A DNA stretch of 41,589 nucleotides, from positions 1 through 41,589 of the forward strand of contig JARXAQ010000316.1 of NCBI GenBank assembly GCA_029865825.1. The letters run 5' to 3'. The notes under the pieces were generated by a model. That model saw only the letters and a program-made list of their open reading frames with translations, ran no database searches and had not been told where the DNA came from. A program made the translations under genes and the position numbers. The DNA comes from Rhizobium sp. (GTDB taxonomy: Bacteria; Pseudomonadota; Alphaproteobacteria; Rhizobiales; Rhizobiaceae). Below, in pieces: positions 1 to 9,130 of the stretch (the first letter of the stretch is position 1; each line of letters starts with the position of its first letter).

Positions 1-30
1 GCCCCTCTTCACCGACGCTGTTGGCTGAGT

Positions 31-795
31 TCACCTGCTCGTAGTCCGCGCAGCGATGAGATCAGCCATACCTCCTAGCCATCGATCTAGTCCGAAGCGG
101 AAGCTGTCTTCCGGTGATTGGGGTGAACTTGAATGGGCGCCGATTGCAGCGCCGACCCTAGAGGCCAGCGGGAAGAGACGCTCAATCTCAAGCTGCTCTA
201 GTAGCGGTTGTCGAACCTGCCACCACTCCATATCGGTCTGATCGAGTTTCTTCAGCAGACCGTTGGCGTCTATCTGCGTGGCAGCGCAGCCCCGCACTAA
301 TCCCAGCAGCGAATTTAGGGCGAAGTCCATTTCGATATCGCTCAAGCCCAGATGGTTGAAAGCAGCCAGTTCCTGATCATATTTGCGAATCACATTTGGC
401 CCAATTACCGGTCGATGGCTTTCGACGCTCAACATCCACGGGTGGCGCATCAGACTCTGCCAATTGGTCCATGCGATGCATGTAGCTCTGCTATGCCAAT
501 CGCCAGAAGTTGGTTCCAGCATTTCGCTCGCCACCTCATCGATCATTATCGACAACAGCTCGGCTTTGCCTGGAACGTGGTTGTAGAGCGCCATAGCCGA
601 GATCGACAGGCTGCCGGCGATTTGACGCATGCTCAGCGCCTGAAGGCCTTCCGCATCGGCAATTGCAATCGCTGCTCTGGCGATGGTACGCGCGGATTGC
701 GTGGACCTTGGGCCCGGACGCAGTGCGCCCTCCATCTCCCATAATCGGCGAAACTCGTTTCGAGCATCCTTCGCAGCCTTAGCTGGATCAATCAT
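31..795 (-). CDS. TetR/AcrR family transcriptional regulator with TetR-class C-terminal domain
   Basis: 254 aa ORF; N-terminal HTH (IARAAIAIADAEGLQALSMRQIAGSLSISAMALYNHVPGKAELL) typical of TetR family. Confidence 0.88.
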   Translation of the reverse strand: MIDPAKAAKDARNEFRRLWEMEGALRPGPRSTQSARTIARAAIAIADAEGLQALSMRQIAGSLSISAMALYNHVPGKAELLSIMIDEVASEMLEPTSGDWHSRATCIAWTNWQSLMRHPWMLSVESHRPVIGPNVIRKYDQELAAFNHLGLSDIEMDFALNSLLGLVRGCAATQIDANGLLKKLDQTDMEWWQVRQPLLEQLEIERLFPLASRVGAAIGAHSSSPQSPEDSFRFGLDRWLGGMADLIAARTTSR

Positions 796-842
796 CTATT
801 TACACCGTACTCCGATAATGGTAGCGCATCTATATACACCAT

Positions 843-1382
843 ATGGAGTTGCTGATGAAGTTGCATGATGCAAACGGCGCCGTCGATATACGTGCCTTGG
901 CAAACCAGATTCAAGCCTTGGTGGATGAGCGGTTGGCGGTCATCCTGCCGGCCCACCAGCAGGGCTACGAAGAACGATTTCTTCGGGATGGGGATATGGC
1001 TTATGGGGCTCTTAACACCCAATTGTTCCAGCCAGTGCGAACGCTCCTCACAGAGTTGGGTCTAGAGGCAGCGCCCCGGCTTCCTGGCGATTTCCAGGAG
1101 AGCCGTGAGTGGGGCAATGCCGAAGAGACGCATCAGCAGCGTTGGATGTGGTCGATGATCAAACAAGGCAGTGGCCAAGTTGTGGGTGCCATCGCCGTCG
1201 GTTCTCATCACGATCACTCAAGCTTCAGGCTGCCTCGCTCCCCCGAGGTTGTCGGCATATCGGCGACAAATTGTGACGAAGTCATCCAGGAGCTTGGCGA
1301 GAAAATGCCGGAGTTCGCGCAGGCGCAAAGTTTCCGTCTCTGGTACCAAGACTACCTTGCCCAGTCGCAACCAGCAAACTGA
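843..1382 (+). CDS. Hypothetical protein
   Basis: 179 aa ORF, divergent from the tetR gene; no family recognised. Confidence 0.5.
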   Translation: MELLMKLHDANGAVDIRALANQIQALVDERLAVILPAHQQGYEERFLRDGDMAYGALNTQLFQPVRTLLTELGLEAAPRLPGDFQESREWGNAEETHQQRWMWSMIKQGSGQVVGAIAVGSHHDHSSFRLPRSPEVVGISATNCDEVIQELGEKMPEFAQAQSFRLWYQDYLAQSQPAN

Positions 1383-1483
1383 TTGGCCAATTCGGTCTTC
1401 TACCGCTGGTGCGGGCAAGACGGGAGCAGTACGAGGCATCGTCAACCTAGCGGAATGTGGAATTTGATCTGCGATGGCGGGCG

Positions 1484-1925
1484 ATGGCAGACCGTGATCC
1501 TCCCATCTACGTCATCGCTTTCCCGCTGACATCTTTGCTCACGCCGTGTGGCTCTGTTTCCAGTTTCCGCTCAGCCTGCAGATGGTTGAGGATCTGCTGG
1601 CTGCTGGTGGGCGAAGAACTTCGGTTGGCGTTTCGCCAAAGACATCCTTAGTCGCTCAGTCGGCCAGCTTGGAGACTGGTGGCACCTCGATGAGGTCGTC
1701 ATTTCGATTTGGGGGCAAGAAGCACTCGCTGTGGCGCGCTGTTGACCAGGGCGGATTTGTTCTGGAGGTGCTTGTGCAAAGTCACCGCAATACCAAAGCA
1801 GCCAAACACCTGATGCGGAAGCTGTGAAGAGCTAGGGGCGAGCGCCGCGGGTGATGATCACCGACAAGCTTCGATCCTACGCTGCGGCGAGGCCCGAAAT
1901 CATGCCCGGTGTCAAGCATCGTTGT
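1484..1925 (+). pseudogene. IS6-family transposase remnant (multiple frameshifts, truncated 3' end)
   Basis: Pieces in different frames: MADRDPPIY / HAVWLCFQFPLSLQMVEDLLAA / WHLDEVVISI / GKKHSLWRAVDQGGFVLEVLVQSHRNTKAAKHLMRKL / VMITDKLRSYAAARPEIMPGVKHR, all characteristic of IS6-family DDE transposases. Confidence 0.85.
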
Positions 1926-2244
1926 CAAGGACGAGCCTCCGCCTGAGCCGGTGTTTCGTCCGATGTGCGAGCGCGTAATCCCAGAGGATCAGAGAGACGA
2001 GCATCATCTCGTTCCCAAGAGCAAGGGTGGAAAGAAAACCGTCCTCCTGCACTGTATCTGCCACGACCAGATACATTCGATCTTTATCGATGCGCAACTC
2101 GCCAAGAAGTTTTCCACGATCGAAACCATCGTGGAAGACCCTGCGGCACGGACATTCGTCACTTGGGTGAGAAACAAGCCTCCGGGCTTTTCGGATTCTG
2201 CAAAGGAATCATGGCAGTCATTCCGTCGAGGCCGCGAACAGTAA
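1909..2244 (+). CDS. HNH endonuclease-like small protein (start uncertain, N-terminus abuts IS6 remnant)
   Basis: MCERVIPEDQRDEHHLVPKSKGGKKTVLLHCICHDQIHSIF: HNH core motif DEHHLVPKSKGG...LHxICHxQIH. Confidence 0.75.
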   Translation: MSSIVVKDEPPPEPVFRPMCERVIPEDQRDEHHLVPKSKGGKKTVLLHCICHDQIHSIFIDAQLAKKFSTIETIVEDPAARTFVTWVRNKPPGFSDSAKESWQSFRRGREQ

Positions 2245-2304
2245 CAGGCGAAAGATACGACTAGATACGAATGCTGGGGGGGCGGGAGTGCGCCGTCATT
2301 TAGG

Positions 2305-2910
2305 TCATCCTGAACCATTTGGCGGTGTCCTAAGGACCGCCGTGACTGGCGTATGAATCTGATAGGCCCGAGATAGCAGCGCTTCGACTATTGCCTGCAA
2401 TGCTTGTCGCCGGCCTTGGCCGGCAACATCCAGCACGTGCGCTTCGTATAGTCCAAGTTGGTTGAATTGTGCATGGAGGTTGGCGACCACCTGCCGATCG
2501 CTAAGAGTATCTTTGCGGCGGGCCGCACATCGTTCAACCGCCTCTTGTTCCGACGTCCGCATAACTACATAATGAAGAGGAGCGCCAAGTTCCACAAAGA
2601 CTTGAAGCCAGTTTGGTCGTACCACGCCGTCCAGTATGACAAAGTAACCGTGTCTGGCATATTGCCCGGCAACGTCAGCGACGATTTGCATGACCATACA
2701 GTTCTGTTGATGTGCCTCTAGAAGCCAAGGATCAATACGGCCATGCTTGATGTAGCCCCAGAAATCGTCGGAATGCAGATGCACTTTGGGCAGGCCGGGC
2801 AGTTGGGCCAAAATTTCGGCTGTCGTGGTTTTACCGGCACCTGGATGGCCCGACAGAAGCAAGATGTGACCGGCTAAGTGGTCTAGATCTAACGACATCC
2901 GCAACTCCAA
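2305..2910 (-). CDS. P-loop AAA/zeta-toxin-like kinase family protein
   Basis: Walker A LLSGHPGAGKTTTAE near N-terminus; 201 aa. Confidence 0.75.
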   Translation of the reverse strand: MELRMSLDLDHLAGHILLLSGHPGAGKTTTAEILAQLPGLPKVHLHSDDFWGYIKHGRIDPWLLEAHQQNCMVMQIVADVAGQYARHGYFVILDGVVRPNWLQVFVELGAPLHYVVMRTSEQEAVERCAARRKDTLSDRQVVANLHAQFNQLGLYEAHVLDVAGQGRRQALQAIVEALLSRAYQIHTPVTAVLRTPPNGSG

Positions 2911-3137
2911 TCTATAGTGTCATGTTGAACTGCGGGGGGAACGCGACATAGTTTTCTCGCTCCCCGACTTCTTCACGGTGGTGACGTATCCGCCCATTTT
3001 TTTGAGTTGCGGATACACGGCGACAGGTAGGAATTGATGGCGCTAGGCAAACGGCCTCCTAGCGTCGAGGAAGACGGTATGTAGAGTTCCAACGCGATGT
3101 AGCGAGAACTCCTGACTAACCGACAGGTACTCCGAAG

Positions 3138-3521
3138 TCACTGCAGTGAGCGCGGGAATGCTTCCGACTGCCAGAGTCCAATAGTAAAGCCATCTGGGTC
3201 CAGGAACTCAGCGCTCCAGCCGCCTGGTGCCTCGCTGACCGGCGTGACTATGGTGACGGCCTTTGCTTCAAGGTCAGCGATGATATCGTCAATGCCGCCA
3301 ACGGGTACGGTGAACACGATGGCTGGAGTGCTGCCTCGCACAGCTTCTTGCTGAAAGAAGACCAGTTCCATGCCGCCTTCGAGGTTACCTTGGAGCCAGT
3401 AGGGCTCCGCCCCCTCCATGCGTTCCAGACTAAGCCCGAACGTTTCGTTGTAGAAGGTTTCCGTTCGGCCTATGTCGCTAACATAGTAGACGATGCTGGC
3501 CTGTTTCGGTTTGAAGCTCAT
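3138..3521 (-). CDS. VOC family (glyoxalase/bleomycin resistance-like) protein
   Basis: ASIVYYVSDIGRTETFYNETFGLSLERM...FLDPDGFTIGLWQ, classic VOC fold motifs. Confidence 0.88.
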   Translation of the reverse strand: MSFKPKQASIVYYVSDIGRTETFYNETFGLSLERMEGAEPYWLQGNLEGGMELVFFQQEAVRGSTPAIVFTVPVGGIDDIIADLEAKAVTIVTPVSEAPGGWSAEFLDPDGFTIGLWQSEAFPRSLQ

Positions 3522-3557
3522 GAGGAGCAATCCTTGTTTGTGTTGAATTAGTTGCTG

Positions 3558-4058
3558 TTAGCTGGCGGCACTTGCTGCATTGATCCGCTCGGCTGCAGCT
3601 TTCACGGCGACGAGCCAAGTCTTAATGCGCTCTGCGAGGACAGCGTCAGTGAACTGGGGAAAACTTGGAGCAGTGATGGTTTCAGAAGAGACCACTCTGG
3701 TTCCCTCGGCTTGCGGCACAAGAACATAACGGTTTGTCATAACGAGTCCGGGCATTGTGGTGACCCAATTGAGTTCGTGGGGCACCGTCATCCGTCCGAA
3801 GGTCAGAACAAGTTTGACGCCATTAGTAGAAAGAGTGCAGGACGTTCCGGTCTGGACTGGTTCTTTGACTTCCACGCTTTCAATATCCGGCCGCATTCGC
3901 GGCCACGAACTCACGTCGCAAAGGATGTCCCAAACTTTCTGTGGTGTTGCGTGTACCTCCATCTCCACAGTAGCCTTAACGGGAGCATTCGGATCGTTTA
4001 GACCCCACAGGGAATAGTTTTGAAGGGCATCATGCCAAGAGGACTCGCTTAATTCCAT
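3558..4058 (-). CDS. SRPBCC family protein (polyketide cyclase/START-like)
   Basis: ATVEMEVHATPQKVWDILCDVSSWPRMRPDIESVEV; start assigned to MELSESSW rather than the longer ORF start. Confidence 0.8.
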   Translation of the reverse strand: MELSESSWHDALQNYSLWGLNDPNAPVKATVEMEVHATPQKVWDILCDVSSWPRMRPDIESVEVKEPVQTGTSCTLSTNGVKLVLTFGRMTVPHELNWVTTMPGLVMTNRYVLVPQAEGTRVVSSETITAPSFPQFTDAVLAERIKTWLVAVKAAAERINAASAAS

Positions 4059-4100
4059 GATTGTCTCCCAAGCCATTCTGGATCTCGTAGAAGGCATAAA

Positions 4101-4115
4101 CGGTACACTGTACCG
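4101..4115. promoter_or_regulatory. 15-bp palindrome CGGTACA-C-TGTACCG, candidate TetR operator
   Basis: Perfect dyad between divergent SRPBCC gene and tetR gene. Confidence 0.6.
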
Positions 4116-4135
4116 ATTCTGGGGATTGGTCAATA

Positions 4136-4918
4136 ATGAGTGCGGGGCTTTGCTGGATGCCTGATACGCGCGCTCGTCGTAGGACACTCTCAGACACCGT
4201 TGAGCTATTGTGGGCACCGCACACGCGAGAGGTGGGCCGTACTGGACGCTCCGTCTGCGATTTTGTTAGTGCCGCAATCGATTTGGCAGAGTCCGAAGGA
4301 GTGGACGCCGTATCAATGCGCAACATCGCGGCACGGCTGGAGGTGCGAACGATGGCCATATATTCGGCTATTCCGTCTAAGCAGGATTTGATCGCGCTTA
4401 TGGTCGATCGTGCCTATGCTGACACGTATCCAAACGGTACAGCACCCGCCGTCAACGACTGGCGAAAAGGCTTGGGCGACGTTGCCGAGGCCAACCACAA
4501 TGTCCACCTCAAGCACCGGTGGCTGCTTGACATTGCGCCGGTGCGCTCACTTATGGGTCCGCATGAGGCGCATAAGACAGAACTTGAACTGCGCGTTCTG
4601 GATGGTATCGGGCTTTCGGATATCGACATGGAAAGGGCGTTAAGTCTCGTGCTTACGCACGTTGCCCAACAGGCGCGCTTTGGATCGCAATTGCTGAGAG
4701 AAAGACGCGACACGGGCCTTGACGATGACGCCTGGTGGGGCGAGGCACTGCCCGGCCTGAGCCGTGTGTATGATCCCTCGCAGCTTCCAGTCTTGATGCG
4801 TGTTGGAACCGCCGCGAGCGTCGGCAAGAAAACCTCGAAGCAGAGCGGCTTCGATTTCGGACTCGAACGCATCCTTGACGGCATCGCCGCCCTGCTTACG
4901 CAGCCTGAAAACGATTGA
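4136..4918 (+). CDS. TetR/AcrR family transcriptional regulator
   Basis: 260 aa; SAAIDLAESEGVDAVSMRNIAARLEVRTMAIYSAIPSKQDLIALMVDRAY HTH plus TetR-like C-terminal region. Confidence 0.87.
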   Translation: MSAGLCWMPDTRARRRTLSDTVELLWAPHTREVGRTGRSVCDFVSAAIDLAESEGVDAVSMRNIAARLEVRTMAIYSAIPSKQDLIALMVDRAYADTYPNGTAPAVNDWRKGLGDVAEANHNVHLKHRWLLDIAPVRSLMGPHEAHKTELELRVLDGIGLSDIDMERALSLVLTHVAQQARFGSQLLRERRDTGLDDDAWWGEALPGLSRVYDPSQLPVLMRVGTAASVGKKTSKQSGFDFGLERILDGIAALLTQPEND

Positions 4919-5143
4919 TAGGCCAGTAAGCTACCGCGCCGGCGCATTTATATGGGGAAATTACCGGCAACGCGTACGCACCTAACGCGGATGTCGCTGT
5001 CGCGAACTTCCTGTGGAGGAATTCGGACCGCGCTACTTGTCAAATGCATGTCGGAACTGCCACAATTTCCAAAAGACCTTTGCGTCAGTCACACGAAGGC
5101 AGTCCTGCCTACAGCCTCGTCAGCGGCAGCAGAAATGCCCATG

Positions 5144-6079
5144 TCATCGTTGTTCCTGCCGCCCCACGTGAGCCAGAATGGCTCCCGCTAACTGCGGCAT
5201 ATCTTGTTCAAGCAGTTCGTGGCCACGGCCTTCGAGCACTAAAACTTGCGCTCCCTTGATCGCACTCTCACTGGCAGAAGTGGCTTTGACCGAGATGATT
5301 GGATCCTCTCTGCCATGCACGAGTAAGACGGGAAGATCTAGATTCGACGCCTTCAGATTTGGGTCCAGTTCGCCCGCGATCAAGGAATGATTGAACGCGC
5401 TTTGCATGCTACTGGTGCGTTGTAGCTCCGTCTCAATGCGGCGCATCGACGCCTTCCTGTCAAAGTGCGCGACCGACCCGGCATTCAGTTCGGCTATTCT
5501 GAGCATGAACGATGCGACCGTGTCATGGTCTGACCAATCAAGTTCGGCCATCCTTGAAAAATGATCCATAAATCGAGGATCAATTCCCTCTCCATCGTAG
5601 GGAATACCGAGTGGCTCTGTGGCAATTAGCGTTAGCGAAAGTATCCGATCAGGGTGCGTTAGTGCAGCGATCTGAGAGACATAGCCTCCAAGAGACATGC
5701 CCACAACATGGGCTGCTTCGACGTTGTAAGCGTCGAGAATGGCGATTAGGTCGGAAGCGATGTCAGACACATCGTATCGAACGTCACCCGGTGCGTTGGT
5801 GGTGGATCGCCCGGTGTCACGATGATCGAACCGGATTACCTGATAACCAGCACTCGCCAGCCGCTTCACCAGGCTTTCGGGCCACCAAACCATAGAGGCA
5901 GTAGCACCCATTACCAACAGTATGGTTCCTCTTGCAGCATTCCCAGTGGACTCAGTTGAGAGGGCCACCTCCTCACCTACCGTAACTCGCTTTGTAGAGC
6001 TCTTCATCGTTTCATTCCCATTGGCGACCGGCGACCAACCCAGCACTAGGGCGCCATAGATGAAATCACGCCTTTGCAT
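5144..6079 (-). CDS. Alpha/beta hydrolase, possible Tat-type signal
   Basis: GMSLGGYVSQIAAL nucleophile elbow, FDHRDTGRS, VHGREDPI, GRGHEL; N-terminus MQRRDFIYGALVLG. Confidence 0.85.
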   Translation of the reverse strand: MQRRDFIYGALVLGWSPVANGNETMKSSTKRVTVGEEVALSTESTGNAARGTILLVMGATASMVWWPESLVKRLASAGYQVIRFDHRDTGRSTTNAPGDVRYDVSDIASDLIAILDAYNVEAAHVVGMSLGGYVSQIAALTHPDRILSLTLIATEPLGIPYDGEGIDPRFMDHFSRMAELDWSDHDTVASFMLRIAELNAGSVAHFDRKASMRRIETELQRTSSMQSAFNHSLIAGELDPNLKASNLDLPVLLVHGREDPIISVKATSASESAIKGAQVLVLEGRGHELLEQDMPQLAGAILAHVGRQEQR

Positions 6080-6114
6080 CCGCAACCTCATCAACAAACG
6101 CAGCACCTGTATCA

Positions 6115-6138
6115 GTACATCGTATCGATACGATGTAC
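6115..6138. promoter_or_regulatory. 24-bp perfect palindrome GTACATCGTATCGATACGATGTAC, candidate operator
   Basis: Exact self-complementarity; 36 bp upstream of the assigned hydrolase start. Confidence 0.65.
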
Positions 6139-6428
6139 CGTTTCATTGGTCAAGCGCTGATGCGTGCCTTGCCGTTTGCTTATCTGGCGCAAGATTTTCG
6201 GCTCTCGGCGCCACCGCGTTCTATGGGTTAGATCTTCGCAGCAGAATCAGAGCGTGATGACCGTGCGGAGGACGCAAGCGCAATGGCGCAGGAAAGGACA
6301 GAGCCAGCTAAAAAATGCCCAAATGGTTCAACAGCTTCGGAACCAGATATGTTCACACTGCAGTGCGGAACAGCAAATGCGGCCACAGCCGGACGACAAA
6401 AAATGGTCAATCAGGAGTTAAAGAAATC

Positions 6429-6989
6429 ATGAGCAGTATTGTTGACCAGGCAAGTACCAAGGAAGTTGATACCTTGCTGCGCCCCGCAGCACTTTGGGCT
6501 GCCGACTGTGCTTGTCTGGCACTGCCAGTCTTTGAGGGGAAAGTGCCCGGTGAAAATCGCCCAAGGCAGGCCATAGCGGGAGCCCGAGAATTCGGAAATG
6601 GCGGCAGGCGGAACGTCGAACTTAGGAGACTTGCGTGGGCAGCCCACACGGCAGCCACGCAGTGCGATATCGTCGGCGCCAAATACGCCGCACGCTCAGC
6701 TATGCTGGCAGCATCGTTGCCATTTACCCACACGTCCCTTCGTTTAGGCCCCCAAGGTGTTAGACAAGGGCGGCACGTGTTGGGACCTGCTGTATACGCT
6801 GCCTTGGCATGCGAAATAGACTCTGAGAACCCGAGCGGCATTGCGGATAGCGTCCTAAACCTAGCCATGAGCATCGTCTCAGAAAGCGTTGTTTGCTTAT
6901 TACAGCATTTTCCACTGCAACCTCAAGGGAGGACGCGTCTAGCTGAGCTTTTCCACCAGCTTGACGGCGCTTTAAGAAAGGTTAGCTAA
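6429..6989 (+). CDS. Imm-5-like putative immunity protein family
   Basis: LRPAALWAADCACLALPVFEGKVPGENRPRQAI...RRLAWAAHTAATQ resembles Imm-5-like proteins; start chosen at MSSIVDQ. Confidence 0.6.
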   Translation: MSSIVDQASTKEVDTLLRPAALWAADCACLALPVFEGKVPGENRPRQAIAGAREFGNGGRRNVELRRLAWAAHTAATQCDIVGAKYAARSAMLAASLPFTHTSLRLGPQGVRQGRHVLGPAVYAALACEIDSENPSGIADSVLNLAMSIVSESVVCLLQHFPLQPQGRTRLAELFHQLDGALRKVS

Positions 6990-7235
6990 CTCGCGCGGAC
7001 AAACTCAGTTCGCTCTTGGTTCTTAGGTTCCCAAAGCAGACTGTTGCGTGGCGGCCCCATTTCGGAAATAACTTCTGCTTCACGCCGCGACGTCAGCCAC
7101 ATCGGCCCTCTAAGCGATAGCCTGATAGCCGACTGGCCGACTGGCCGACATCATGTTGCTTTGACGCTGGCCTCGCCTTCACTATCGATTTGGGTTTCTT
7201 GTTGCCTCGACGTGAATCAGGGTTGTGCGTTGAGG

Positions 7236-7726
7236 CTACCTCTCAGTTGGGGCCATCCGCAATGCAAAGCTCTGAATGCCATTGCGGATGAGAGCGTCGA
7301 ATGGTGAATCCGAAAGCCCAGCTTCCAGCTCGAGGCATGTTTTCAGATGCCTGTGACCGATTTCTAGATCTCCCGCGCGGAAAGCGGCTTCGGCAACGTT
7401 CAGATGCAGAGATGGAAGAAATCAGGCCACGGTGAGAGACGGGTGAACTTCTATACGCGTTCGTCTGTGGGCGTGCCGGCGGCATCAAGCGCACGAAGAT
7501 CCCAGTCGAGTTCCTGCAAGACATCCTCCTGCAGGTCTGCCATGAAGTGCGATAGGACGCATACATGCAACGCGTCCGGATCTTGTCCTATGGATGACCA
7601 TATGGAGTGAAACTCGGCCTGCGCTTGACCGGGATCACCAGCGTATACGAGTTCTATGGCGGCCATGATCTTCGCCATAACCGGATCCCTAGGTGACTGT
7701 TCGTCTGCCATCGCCGGGGTGTGCAT
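7236..7726 (-). pseudogene. Conserved hypothetical protein (repeat-like), frameshifted and nonsense-interrupted
   Basis: MADEQSPRDPVMAKIMAAIELVYAGDPGQAQAEFHSIWSSIG... continues in another frame as EVHPSLTVA*FLPSLHLNVAEAAFRAGDLEIGHRHLKTCLELEAGLSDSPFDALIRNGIQSFALRMAPTER*. Confidence 0.7.
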
Positions 7727-7847
7727 GTGAGAGCCAGTAAACTGTCGCCAACACTTGAGCTATTTGACCGAGGCGAGGCTCCAGTCTCGTTTACTTTTGT
7801 TATGCGAAACTCGATCCGGTAACCGCGCTTCATTTTTATTGGTATCG

Positions 7848-8384
7848 CTAGACCGGCGCGTAGGTCAGTCGCAGAACATCACCCTCGAACCGATCGCTTG
7901 TGATCAGGCGCAGCGGCGGCCGTGGGCCAGCAAAAAATGGCTTGCCGTACCCTAGCACCACGGGATGCAGGTAGATGCGATATTTGTCGATCAATCCCCA
8001 CTCCGTCAGCGAGTGCGCAAGCTCTGGCCCACCCACTTCGATCTCGCCCTCAACTTCCTGCTTCAGTCGTCGAACCTCGCTTTCGACGTCGGCCTCCAGA
8101 AGTGTCGCATTCGGCCCTACCTGCTTGAGGGTTCGTGATACGACCCATTTTTGTGAGTTACGCCACGCGACTGCGAATGTGCGTTGTGCATCATCCCATT
8201 CCGCGTGGTCGTCATCCCAGTATGACATCGCCTCATAGAGATGCCTCCCGTAGAGACTGCCAGCCAAGCCCTCAGTCTGCCTGATAAACTCTTGGAACAG
8301 TCCGGGCTTCGGCGCTGCCGGGAATCTCAAGTGATCCACATATCCGTCGAGTGACTGGTTCATTCCAAATATGAGCGTTGCCAT
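7848..8384 (-). CDS. Dihydrofolate reductase family protein (RibD C-terminal domain)
   Basis: MATLIFGMNQSLDGYVDHL...EIEVGGPELAHSLTEWGLIDKYRIYLHPVVLGYGKPFF. Confidence 0.9.
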   Translation of the reverse strand: MATLIFGMNQSLDGYVDHLRFPAAPKPGLFQEFIRQTEGLAGSLYGRHLYEAMSYWDDDHAEWDDAQRTFAVAWRNSQKWVVSRTLKQVGPNATLLEADVESEVRRLKQEVEGEIEVGGPELAHSLTEWGLIDKYRIYLHPVVLGYGKPFFAGPRPPLRLITSDRFEGDVLRLTYAPV

Positions 8385-8427
8385 GATACCCCCTTATCAT
8401 GCTGGGCAGCAGCTTGTGCCGCGAGTC

Positions 8428-8447
8428 GTAACTGTTTAAATGGTTAC
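8428..8447. promoter_or_regulatory. GTAAC-N10-GTTAC dyad, candidate operator (copy 1)
   Basis: GTAACTGTTTAAATGGTTAC between divergent DHFR-like and CGNR genes; similar to 10169-10188. Confidence 0.5.
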
Positions 8448-8471
8448 CTAGAAGTTTGAAAGGGGATTTTC

Positions 8472-9098
8472 GTGACTTTCCGCGCATACACGTCATCGAT
8501 TGGGCGCATGAGGATGCTGGCAGGCGATCCCGCTCTGGATTTCGCCAACACGTTTCACTGGCGTGGCGGGCGCGAAGTGGACTTCATCCCCGACTACGTC
8601 AGCCTTGCGGACTGGTCCGTTCCCGCTGGTCTTCTTCAACCCAATGAACGTGACGCATTGATTGTCCTTGCCGCCGCAGATCCCGCTGATGCTGCCGCTG
8701 TCCATCAGCAAGCTTTGGTAATGAGAGCGCTATGGCGCGAATATTTGCCGGGAGTTTTGAAGGCCGCAAAGACTGGAATGGCATCAGAGCTTCCTGTCCG
8801 ATTGAAGGAAATGCTATCAGTCTTCCTTACAGAAATGCCACTGCTTGTAGGGCGGATAGACGACACAGGAGGCAAAGGCTTACGACTGCCACTGGCGCGC
8901 ATCGCCGTCTCAATCATCAGCCTTCACGCGATTCCTGTAGAGCGTCAGATCGGCCAATGTGAAGGTGATCCATGTGGTGGTTTCTTTCTGAACACCAGCC
9001 GGTCGAAGCCACGTCGCTGGTGTTCAATGGATACGTGCGGCAACCGAGCTAAGGTGAAGCAGTTTCGCACCCGCTTTGCCGCCGAACGGACAGGTTGA
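8472..9098 (+). CDS. CGNR zinc finger domain-containing (ABATE domain) putative transcriptional regulator
   Basis: N-terminal GDPALDFANTFHWRGGREVDFI; C-terminal RRWCSMDTCGNRAKVKQFR (CGNR motif). Confidence 0.88.
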   Translation: MTFRAYTSSIGRMRMLAGDPALDFANTFHWRGGREVDFIPDYVSLADWSVPAGLLQPNERDALIVLAAADPADAAAVHQQALVMRALWREYLPGVLKAAKTGMASELPVRLKEMLSVFLTEMPLLVGRIDDTGGKGLRLPLARIAVSIISLHAIPVERQIGQCEGDPCGGFFLNTSRSKPRRWCSMDTCGNRAKVKQFRTRFAAERTG

Positions 9099-9130
9099 CC
9101 TTCCACGGTGCGCGACAAAACGTTGTACAC

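Noticed and set aside
414-4947. Antisense ORFs such as 4414-4947 (-) and 352-744 (+)
   Set aside because: They fully overlap well-supported TetR genes on the other strand and have low-complexity Arg/Ser-rich translations typical of shadow frames.
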